Shown here piece by piece: positions 1-6,022 of a stretch of DNA of 8,094 nt (the first letter of the stretch is position 1; every line of letters begins with the position of its first letter). Under the pieces are notes generated by a model, which saw only the letters and a program-made list of their open reading frames with translations, did not search any database and had not been told where the DNA came from. The translations under genes were made by a program, and so were the position numbers. Source of the DNA: Candidatus Sumerlaeota bacterium (lineage in GTDB: Bacteria > Sumerlaeota > T1SED10-198M); NCBI GenBank assembly GCA_003554345.1, contig PWGE01000045.1, forward strand, positions 1 through 8,094. The letters are read 5' to 3'.

Positions 1-794
1 TGCTCCTCCTGATGGGAGAGGTCGGCTGTATTTATCAGACATCCGACCATGTCTCTTCGTTTGATGGAGCCTATCGTATGTTCTCCCGCTGGGCATATGA
101 CCCGGAAGAATATGGATATGGTGCTTCACACGGTATGTATGCCGTGGGTTCCCTGAACAGCGGAGAACTCTATGTATTGAGCACCATGGGTAACCGGGTC
201 TATGTATGGAAAAACTCACCCCAGGATATTACGCGTTTTGCCAAATTGGATATCATTCATTTCATTGTGGAAGAGGCAGAAGAAGATCCGGAGGACCCAT
301 CCACCTCACATCCTTTTGTACATGGGGTCAAAGGCAACAGCGACCTGACCGAGATTTATGCCTATGCTCCAAGGGTGTCAGGTACCGCTTATGATTCACA
401 TCCTGCCCTGCGCCGTTATTACGGCTCCCCTGACACAGGCTATACCCATGATGAGGATTTTGCATCAGAATGGGGATGGGAACAGAGTCTCTGCGGTGAC
501 ATCGACGGTGACTTTCTTGTCATGTCCCGTGCGCATACTGCCGGACCTGATATTATGACCCGGATAATGTTTCAGACCATCAGTACCCAGGAAGGTGTTT
601 TCTCCGGAAATGAAGGAGCGGGACACTTTGTCATTGAAGATACTCCCATGACAAACCGCTACGGCGGAGTCGTCACCGACAGATGGCATGGCGACGTGTA
701 TGCGGTGAATTCTTACGGTCTCTTTCAGATGATCGGCGATGTCGATATTGACGAAATACCCACGGCAGTCGGTCCGTGGCATCTCTTTGAATAA
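1..794 (+). CDS. Unrecognised acidic, probably beta-propeller-like protein, C-terminal part (5' partial)
   Basis: The reading frame is open from the first bases (first full codon at 3) and stops with TAA at 792-794. The first in-window ATG at 12 is preceded by CTC CTC CTG in frame and by no Shine-Dalgarno sequence, and what follows is not a signal peptide. I therefore read this as the C-terminal part (at least 263 residues) of a longer protein. Numbering from that Met, residues 51-60 (GELYVLSTMG) and 227-236 (GDVYAVNSYG) share a G-[ED]-[LV]-Y-x-[LV]-[SN]-x-x-G pattern like the blades of PQQ/kelch/WD-type beta-propellers. Residues 162-167 (GDIDGD) resemble a calcium-binding or FG-GAP-like loop. 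Residues 87-97 are strongly acidic. There is no transmembrane helix in the visible part. This composition suggests an exported or surface protein, but that is inference. It is convergent with comEC and alone on its strand here. The base composition looks somewhat more GC-rich than the minus-strand genes. I do not recognise the family. Confidence 0.72.
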   Translation, partial: LLLMGEVGCIYQTSDHVSSFDGAYRMFSRWAYDPEEYGYGASHGMYAVGSLNSGELYVLSTMGNRVYVWKNSPQDITRFAKLDIIHFIVEEAEEDPEDPSTSHPFVHGVKGNSDLTEIYAYAPRVSGTAYDSHPALRRYYGSPDTGYTHDEDFASEWGWEQSLCGDIDGDFLVMSRAHTAGPDIMTRIMFQTISTQEGVFSGNEGAGHFVIEDTPMTNRYGGVVTDRWHGDVYAVNSYGLFQMIGDVDIDEIPTAVGPWHLFE

Positions 795-817
795 GCACAG
801 CCTTTAAGAATATGAAG

Positions 818-858
818 CCGGCACCTGCCTGAAGGCAGGTGCCGGTTTTCTTTCTTTT
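818..858 (+). terminator. Strong Rho-independent terminator, possibly bidirectional
   Basis: A 13-bp perfect inverted repeat (left arm 818-830 CCGGCACCTGCCT, right arm 833-845) separated by only GA is followed by a T-rich run at 846-858 (TTTTCTTTCTTTT). It lies 23 bp after the stop of the plus-strand gene. On the minus strand the same hairpin is followed by a less U-rich stretch (CTTCATATTCTT) and lies about 45 bp past the comEC stop. It could therefore end both convergent transcripts, though it is clearly better on the plus strand. The rest of 795-889 holds nothing else I can identify. Confidence 0.93.
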
Positions 859-889
859 AGAACTATATAACAATAATTTTTCTTTTCCG

Positions 890-3229
890 TCAAAACCCCT
901 CATGATAGCTCGCCCCATACAATCTTCTTCTTTTGCTGAAAATGTTTATCTGACCCTGCTCATCAGTACGAAATATGCGCAGCGACAGCTGCTGCGCTCT
1001 CTGCAAAACACCTTCATGAGGATGTCCGTACCAGTTATTTCTCCCGCATTGAATCACAAAAGCCGCAGGGTTATTGTGAGCCAGGAAAGGTAAACAGCTG
1101 CTTGTTCCCGAGCCGTGATGAGCGGCAAATAAGATATCACTTTCCAGGGGATAGACTTCAATAAGATACCGTTCAATCCGGGAAGAAATATCACCGTTAA
1201 TAAGCATCCGGTATTTGCCCGCATCCACAACCAGTACCAGGGAATTGTCATTTTCGCCGGGCATCTTTAAGTGGGGAAGAGGATAAAGAACCTGGACAGC
1301 AAGCTGAGCGCTGAATTGATGAAAATAGGGCGCAGTTGGTTCGAGCAGGGGAATATTTTGTTCCTTAAATGTCTCGCGGATTTCAGCCTGCAAAACCGGG
1401 TTTTCAGTATAAGGCGTTATCCAGGCTTGCCGGGGCGTCACTCCTTCCAGTAAAGCATCCAGGTTTCCCACATGGTCGTCATGATAATGAGAAAGAACCA
1501 GAAGATCCACTTTTCCCTGATACCTTTTTTGTAAAATGTCCACCAGGGGTTGATATCCTCTCTTCGGCGGACCGCAATCATACACGATGGTCTTGCCGTG
1601 TGCCGAGACAATAACCGCCTGTCCCTGCCCAATATAAGGAGTGGTCACTTCAAGGGTCGGAGAAGAAAATAAAAATACCCCTAAGAAGACCACCCCCAGA
1701 ACAGCGGTTATATGATATCCTTTCCGGCAGATTTTCGCCTGTTGATAAGAAATATCGGGAGAACGTGAGAGGTACCAGGTAAGAAGAAAAAGGTAGGCTG
1801 CTGCAAAAAAGAGAATGGGAGCTTCATATGGATAATAGTACTGATAAAAAAGAGGACGACCTGAAAAAGAGTTGAGCGTTTCATGCACCAAATCTACGGG
1901 TATATTGAGCAGTTCAAAAATCCATGCTCCGGGAGAGATGATAAAGCCTCCCAGGGTCACAAGCCATAAAAATGCCACTACCAGGGGAAATAGAGGCACA
2001 AAAAACATGTTGACCACCGATTGAAACCAGGGGAAATAATTGAACTGAAAAAAGGTGACAGGAAGCGTTAAAATATTTATCACCAGACTGACAACAAATA
2101 AGTTGACCGCATAAAAAGTGGCTTTTCCACGAAAAGTTGTACGCAGGGAACGTGTAATATCTACCGACAGGGCAATCCCAAAAGTCGCCAGAAAACTGAA
2201 TATAAAAGAAAGACTCCATAAAACCTGTACGCCTTCTATTAATAAAAAGATAAACGCCGTAAGACTGATCACCTGGAAAAAAGGAGTGATTTTACGCAGG
2301 AGTTTTCCGATAATATATATACTCAGCATGACCAGCACTCTGACAGCTGATAATGGCGCTCCCAGCACACCTATATAGCCACAAAGAGCTACCAGACAGA
2401 TAAGCCATTGGCTGTATAACGGTAACTGAAGGAAACCGGTTATTTTTCGTATCAACAGATAAAAGATACCCACATGTAAACCACTGATAGCAAAAAGATG
2501 AATGATTCCCATGCGGAAGAAAACATCTCTTTCTTCGAAAGTGAAAGCATATCGGTCACCAAGAATAAGAGCACGTGCGTACTGACTCAGCGGTTCGGGA
2601 ATTTGCTCTATTTTTCCCAGGAGAAATCGCCGATACCCCCGTAAGACGTATGAAAGACGCCGTTCCTGCCCGATCTGGTACAATTGTCCCCGTTCACCAA
2701 AGATTTTTCCCACCTTATTGTTCCGATAAAAATACTCTTCCTCATCGAACTCAAAATAATTATGGGCTTGCCTTGGTCGCTGCAACCTTCCCCGGTACAT
2801 AAGACGTGTACCTTCTGAGAAATGGACGGGTGCATAAAAACGCACCTTTTCGCGCCTGAAGGGAACGCCATTGATCTTTTTTATATCGGCTTCATACACT
2901 ATTACATCATCATATTCCTGCCGGATCCCTGTCAAAACCAGATCATACTGATAATCTTCCTGCCCCAGCCTGACACTCAGGCTCTTTATATCTTCATATT
3001 GAGCTTCGGCATATTTATGAGACGTTATACCCGCTACAAAAAGCCACAGGAAAGGAAGATAACTTACTAAGAGAGTTTTGCGACGTTTGCCGGCAAGAAA
3101 AAAAGATGAGGCAAGTACAACAAAAAGAGAAAGCCAGAAAGCTTCCTCAAAATCAAGGGCGAGGAAAGGAGAAGCTGCGAATCCAGAAAGAAAAATAACC
3201 AGATAAGAAAACAGTGGATACTGCAGCAA
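890..3229 (-). CDS. comEC: ComEC/Rec2-family DNA internalization (competence) membrane protein
   Basis: This 779-residue protein has the full ComEC architecture: N-terminal membrane helices (about 8-70), a DUF4131/OB-fold-like region (about 75-190), a multi-helix Competence domain (about 200-490) with the signature HLFAISGLHVG at 244-254, and a C-terminal metallo-beta-lactamase domain (about 525-765). Family members form the channel through which single-stranded DNA enters the cytoplasm during transformation. The lactamase part keeps the metal-binding HYHDDH (581-586), NGD (678-680), AHHGSGTSS (703-711) and YGHPH (734-738). The motif usually written DVGQGD is YIGQGQ here (532-537), losing both acidic residues. 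The start is TTG at 3229-3227: an in-frame TAA immediately precedes it, so no longer start exists, and a G-rich Shine-Dalgarno region lies just upstream. The gene follows the ACT gene by 34 bp and is probably the last gene of the operon. No comEA or comEB is visible. Family assignment is firm; active competence is not shown. Confidence 0.96.
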   Translation of the reverse strand: MLQYPLFSYLVIFLSGFAASPFLALDFEEAFWLSLFVVLASSFFLAGKRRKTLLVSYLPFLWLFVAGITSHKYAEAQYEDIKSLSVRLGQEDYQYDLVLTGIRQEYDDVIVYEADIKKINGVPFRREKVRFYAPVHFSEGTRLMYRGRLQRPRQAHNYFEFDEEEYFYRNNKVGKIFGERGQLYQIGQERRLSYVLRGYRRFLLGKIEQIPEPLSQYARALILGDRYAFTFEERDVFFRMGIIHLFAISGLHVGIFYLLIRKITGFLQLPLYSQWLICLVALCGYIGVLGAPLSAVRVLVMLSIYIIGKLLRKITPFFQVISLTAFIFLLIEGVQVLWSLSFIFSFLATFGIALSVDITRSLRTTFRGKATFYAVNLFVVSLVINILTLPVTFFQFNYFPWFQSVVNMFFVPLFPLVVAFLWLVTLGGFIISPGAWIFELLNIPVDLVHETLNSFSGRPLFYQYYYPYEAPILFFAAAYLFLLTWYLSRSPDISYQQAKICRKGYHITAVLGVVFLGVFLFSSPTLEVTTPYIGQGQAVIVSAHGKTIVYDCGPPKRGYQPLVDILQKRYQGKVDLLVLSHYHDDHVGNLDALLEGVTPRQAWITPYTENPVLQAEIRETFKEQNIPLLEPTAPYFHQFSAQLAVQVLYPLPHLKMPGENDNSLVLVVDAGKYRMLINGDISSRIERYLIEVYPLESDILFAAHHGSGTSSCLPFLAHNNPAAFVIQCGRNNWYGHPHEGVLQRAQQLSLRIFRTDEQGQINIFSKRRRLYGASYHEGF

Positions 3230-3232
3230 TTA

Positions 3233-3247
3233 CCCGCCCTCCCTCCC
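3233..3247 (-). promoter_or_regulatory. G-quadruplex motif coincident with the comEC ribosome binding region
   Basis: Read on the minus strand the 15 bases are GGGAGGGAGGGCGGG: four G3 tracts separated by single-base loops (A, A, C), the arrangement known to give the most stable parallel quadruplexes. The same bases contain overlapping GGAGGG Shine-Dalgarno matches. The last G is followed by TAA and then the TTG start codon of comEC. In the transcript, Shine-Dalgarno pairing and quadruplex folding would exclude each other, so the element could limit comEC translation. The motif is seen directly; its regulatory role is inference. Confidence 0.6.
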
Positions 3248-3263
3248 TTTCTTTAAAATCCAG

Positions 3264-3695
3264 TCACAACTCGAGCAATCTCTGGTGATCGATCATTTTT
3301 ACACCCGCTTTTTTCAGCACATCAACAGCAGCTTCTATATCTTCAATACGAAAGATCAACACGGCATTATCATATTTCTTTTCCACGAAAGCGTACATGT
3401 ATTCCACGTTAATATCATTGTCTGCAAATTTCTCCAGTACTTCAGCAAGACCGCCGGGCCTGTCCTCCACTTCTACAGCAATGACCTCCGTAATAGAAAC
3501 AGTATGCTGTGATTTTTTCAGTTCCTCATACGCCTTATCGACCTTATCGACAATGAGGCGCAGAATACCAAACTCCGCTGTGTCTGCCAGCGAAAGAGCC
3601 CGAATATTAATACCCGCCTTGCCCAGCACACTGACAATATCATAAAGCCTGCCGGCTGTATTTTCCAGGAAGATGGAAAGTTGTTGTATTTTCAT
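3264..3695 (-). CDS. Tandem ACT-domain protein (PaaK-associated)
   Basis: The 143 residues consist of two ACT modules and little else: about 3-70 (with the turn ENTAGRLYDI at 11-20, then GKAGINIRALS) and about 72-140 (EDRPGGLAEV at 77-86, then NDINVEYMY). ACT domains bind small ligands, usually amino acids, and regulate partner enzymes. There is no catalytic domain. Stand-alone double-ACT proteins beside paaK are common in anaerobic Firmicutes and archaea, so binding of an aromatic amino acid or a related ligand to tune PaaK is a reasonable inference, not shown here. The ATG at 3695 is supported by AGGAG nine bases upstream, inside the last paaK codons. The paaK TAA is separated from this ATG by only three bases, so translation is probably coupled. 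comEC follows after 34 bp. Confidence 0.92.
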   Translation of the reverse strand: MKIQQLSIFLENTAGRLYDIVSVLGKAGINIRALSLADTAEFGILRLIVDKVDKAYEELKKSQHTVSITEVIAVEVEDRPGGLAEVLEKFADNDINVEYMYAFVEKKYDNAVLIFRIEDIEAAVDVLKKAGVKMIDHQRLLEL

Positions 3696-3698
3696 GAT

Positions 3699-5000
3699 TT
3701 ATTGCTCCTTTCTTAAATCAATCACCCTTTTGGCTTTCCCCTCACTTCTGTGTATGGTCTTGGGTTCCACCAGCTTGACCTTTGCCCTCAATCCGAGAAC
3801 CGACTCAATTTCCCGTGCCACTTTCTGTTCGATAGCAAGCAATTTCTTCACCTCATCAGAAAAAATATCTTCATTAACCTCAAACTGAATTTCCAGTTCA
3901 TCGATAGGACCGCGTTTTTGCACAATTATCTGGTAATGCGGTTCGGTTTCTTCTATAGAAAGCAGAACAGTTTCTATTTGAGATGGGAATACATTCACAC
4001 CCCGTATTATGAGCATGTCATCGGTCCGACCGGTCACTTTTTCCATCCGCACAGTAGTTCTGCCACAGGCACACTTTCCATAATGCAAGGCTGTAATATC
4101 TTTTGTCCTATACCTGATGAGAGGCAGGGCTTCTTTTGTCAGACAGGTAAAAACCAGTTCTCCCTGTTCTCCTTCAGGAAGAACCTCTCCTGTCTGGGGA
4201 TTGATTATTTCGGGATAAAAATGGTCCTCGTTAATATGCAGCCCATCTTGCTCATCGCACTCAAAAGAGACGCCAGGACCAATCACTTCAGAAAGACCAT
4301 AAATATCATACCCTTTAATATGCAGTCTGTTTTCTACTTCGCGACGCATTTTTTCAGTAGAGGGTTCGGCACCAAACACTCCCGCACGAAAAGGAAGCGT
4401 GGAAAAATCAACCCCCATTTCTTCTCCTATTTCACCAAGCAAAAGGGCATAAGAAGGAGTGCAGGCCAGGATAGTGCTCTTGAAATCCTGGAGAAGCATG
4501 AGCTGACGTTTCGTATTTCCTCCTGAAACGGGAATAGTCATAGCGCCCATTTTTTCTGCACCATAATGCATTCCCAGACCACCTGTAAACAGACCATATC
4601 CATACGCCACCTGCACTATATCGGAATCTGTACAACCAGCACCGGCAAGGGTACGTGCGGCCACTTCAGCCCATAATTCAATATCATGACGGGTATAGCC
4701 AACCACCGTGGGTTTTCCGGTGGTACCGGAAGAGGAATGAACCCTTACCACCTGTTGAAGAGGAACGGCAAATAAATTAAAAGGATAGTTTTCACGCAGG
4801 TCATCTTTCGTGGTAAAAAAAAGACTGCTCAAGTCATCTACTGACTCAATATCAGCCGGTTTCAGGGCAAGATTTTCGAACTTTTTACGATAAAAAGGCA
4901 CATTTTCATAAACATGGCTCAGCATCTTTCCAAGACGCTCACCCTGTAAAGCTTTCATCGCACTGCGAGGTAAGCATTCAAATTCAGGATTATAAATCAT
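3699..5000 (-). CDS. paaK: Phenylacetate-CoA ligase (AMP-forming)
   Basis: A member of the adenylate-forming PaaK family, which converts phenylacetate or related arylacetates, ATP and CoA to the acyl-CoA, AMP and pyrophosphate in the cytoplasm. With the start at 5000 it has 433 residues, the usual family length. Visible motifs are the phosphate-binding [10 protein letters not shown] (89-98), [10 protein letters not shown] (234-243), RYRTKD (296-301), [11 protein letters not shown] (324-334) and the C-terminal EGKAKR (420-425) carrying the expected catalytic lysine. KCACGR (309-314) is the Cys-containing loop common in this family. The longest ORF begins at an ATG at 5021, but that ATG has only AT-rich sequence before it. 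The ATG at 5000-4998 has AGGAG at 5013-5009 with an 8-base spacer, so I use the shorter form. It is followed three bases later by the ACT gene. The iorAB (indolepyruvate oxidoreductase) genes that often accompany this pair are not in the window. Confidence 0.96.
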   Translation of the reverse strand: MIYNPEFECLPRSAMKALQGERLGKMLSHVYENVPFYRKKFENLALKPADIESVDDLSSLFFTTKDDLRENYPFNLFAVPLQQVVRVHSSSGTTGKPTVVGYTRHDIELWAEVAARTLAGAGCTDSDIVQVAYGYGLFTGGLGMHYGAEKMGAMTIPVSGGNTKRQLMLLQDFKSTILACTPSYALLLGEIGEEMGVDFSTLPFRAGVFGAEPSTEKMRREVENRLHIKGYDIYGLSEVIGPGVSFECDEQDGLHINEDHFYPEIINPQTGEVLPEGEQGELVFTCLTKEALPLIRYRTKDITALHYGKCACGRTTVRMEKVTGRTDDMLIIRGVNVFPSQIETVLLSIEETEPHYQIIVQKRGPIDELEIQFEVNEDIFSDEVKKLLAIEQKVAREIESVLGLRAKVKLVEPKTIHRSEGKAKRVIDLRKEQ

Positions 5001-5008
5001 TCCCTCAT

Positions 5009-5013
5009 CTCCT
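5009..5013 (-). promoter_or_regulatory. Shine-Dalgarno deciding the paaK start
   Basis: AGGAG on the minus strand lies 8 bases before the ATG at 5000-4998 and inside the first codons of the longer ORF that starts at 5021. It makes the eighth codon of the longest ORF the likely start. Confidence 0.75.
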
Positions 5014-5033
5014 GTGCTCATAATATTAGAAAT

Positions 5034-5063
5034 TAATTAAAATGTATCTGATTTAAATATCAA
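5034..5063 (-). promoter_or_regulatory. Weak candidate promoter for paaK-ACT-comEC
   Basis: On the minus strand TTGATA (5063-5058) is followed after 18 bases by TAATTA (5039-5034), in the AT-rich part of the only sizeable gap within the operon. A start about 7 bases downstream would give a leader of roughly 27 nt to the paaK ATG at 5000. The -10 match is poor and AT-rich DNA gives such hits by chance, so this is a tentative call. The alternative is read-through from the genes upstream. Confidence 0.25.
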
Positions 5064-5118
5064 ATATTTTTTCATTTTCATCCTGAGAATCAATGGGATA
5101 AAAGGCATCTTCCTTTAC
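5053..5118 (-). other. Out-of-frame, protein-like tail after the radical SAM gene (possible frameshifted C-terminus)
   Basis: In the -1 frame relative to the radical SAM gene, the codons from 5118 down to a TAA at 5055-5053 encode VKEDAFYPIDSQDENEK followed by IFDI. This is an acidic, ordinary-looking protein tail in a region that would otherwise be non-coding. One extra base near the CAG TAA end of the gene would join it as GWVQ-VKEDAFYPI. From memory, COG1313 proteins often carry a short tail with a Phe/Ile/Pro/Asp-rich end beyond the GWVQ position, which fits. No canonical slippery heptamer is visible. It could be a one-base deletion (real or assembly error), or chance. An ATG in the same frame at 5127-5125 lacks a ribosome binding site. 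Confidence 0.4.
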
Positions 5119-6017
5119 TGGACCCATCCGCTTGACAGGTTGTATTTTTCCATCCATTGCCGGGCTTCCTCAAATTCCTGAGAAGTGATCATTCTGTTAA
5201 GAGGGGAATATTCAGCCGCTTTATATGCCGGAAAATATTGTTTCATCAAACTTATATACACATCAGAACCCAACTCGTCAGAAATAAATGCCATCGCTTT
5301 CTTGCTTTCAGAAATATGGCCGGGAAGGACGAGATGACGTATGAGTAACCCACGGTAGGCAATACCACTGGCATCACACTGCAAGCCTCCAACCTGACGG
5401 TACATCTCTTTGAGCGCCGCCTGGCTGTTTTCAACATACCCTTCCCCTTCAGAAAACTGAGAAGCACATTGATTCGAACAATATCTCAAATCAGGCATGT
5501 AAATATCCACAATACCCTCCAGTTCTGAGATTATTTCTTTTCGTTCATACCCTGAAGTATTATAGACAATGGGCAGGGAAAAGCCCTTTTCTATAGCTAA
5601 ATCAAGAGCTTTTAAAAGCTGCGGAAGATAGTGGGTGGGTGTAACCAGGTTGAGATTATGACAACCTATTTGCTGAAGCTGAAGATAGTAATCTGCCAGC
5701 GTAGAAGGTGGCACCTCTTTCCCTTCCCCCAGTTGACTGAGAGAATAATTCTGACAGTAAACACAACGCAGGGTACAATGAGAGAGAAAAATCGTGCCAG
5801 AACCGCGCACACCGGAGACAGGTGGTTCCTCACCCCGATGGGGATTCCAGCTGGCAACCCGTGGTCGAAGTCCCGCCCGGCAAAAACCTTTTTCCTCTTC
5901 AAGACGGTTTACACCGCATTTATGAGGACATAAATCACAGCTCTCCAGGCGTCTGGAAAATGCTTCAATTCTTTTATTCCACTCCGGACTGTTATACCAT
6001 TTCAGATAAGATGCCAT
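5115..6017 (-). CDS. Radical SAM protein, PflX-like / pyruvate formate-lyase-activating-enzyme-like (COG1313)
   Basis: The 300-residue protein has a radical SAM CxxxCxxC motif at C81, C85 and C88 (CTLRCVYCQNY), which would bind the 4Fe-4S cluster that cleaves S-adenosylmethionine. An N-terminal four-cysteine motif (C27, C30, C34, C46; CDLCPHKCGVN then GFCRAG) is typical of the COG1313 group and may bind zinc or a second cluster. Other group motifs are NLNLVTPTHYLPQ (121-133), VDIYMPDLRY (170-179) and LIRHLVLPGH (225-234). The group resembles glycyl-radical-enzyme activases, but its substrate is unknown, and no glycyl radical enzyme is in the window. The ATG at 6017 lies 5 bases past the transporter stop with only a weak GGGATGAG-like match about 15 bases upstream, so translation probably depends on coupling. 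The C-terminus ends abruptly at SSGWVQ, and the next frame continues with a plausible tail. Confidence 0.93.
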   Translation of the reverse strand: MASYLKWYNSPEWNKRIEAFSRRLESCDLCPHKCGVNRLEEEKGFCRAGLRPRVASWNPHRGEEPPVSGVRGSGTIFLSHCTLRCVYCQNYSLSQLGEGKEVPPSTLADYYLQLQQIGCHNLNLVTPTHYLPQLLKALDLAIEKGFSLPIVYNTSGYERKEIISELEGIVDIYMPDLRYCSNQCASQFSEGEGYVENSQAALKEMYRQVGGLQCDASGIAYRGLLIRHLVLPGHISESKKAMAFISDELGSDVYISLMKQYFPAYKAAEYSPLNRMITSQEFEEARQWMEKYNLSSGWVQ

Positions 6018-6022
6018 ACCAT

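Noticed and set aside
12-14. ATG at 12 as a genuine start of the first gene
   Set aside because: There is no ribosome binding site (CTCCTCCTG precedes it), no signal peptide follows, and the frame is open to the window edge.
3750-4526. A 258-codon plus-strand ORF opposite paaK
   Set aside because: It lies wholly antisense to a well-conserved enzyme, has no recognisable motif or ribosome binding site, and its Phe/His/Arg-rich composition is what the reverse strand of paaK would give.
5037-5108. A 23-codon minus-strand small ORF (MPFIPLILRMKMKK...) between the radical SAM gene and paaK
   Set aside because: The only Shine-Dalgarno-like AAAGGA is 2 bases from the ATG, too close, and the overlapping -1 frame gives a more protein-like reading. 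Low-complexity AT-rich sequence explains the rest.
5022-5114. A riboswitch or T-box leader in front of paaK
   Set aside because: The stretch is short and AT-rich, with no stable hairpin, no terminator and no T-box-like element that I could see.
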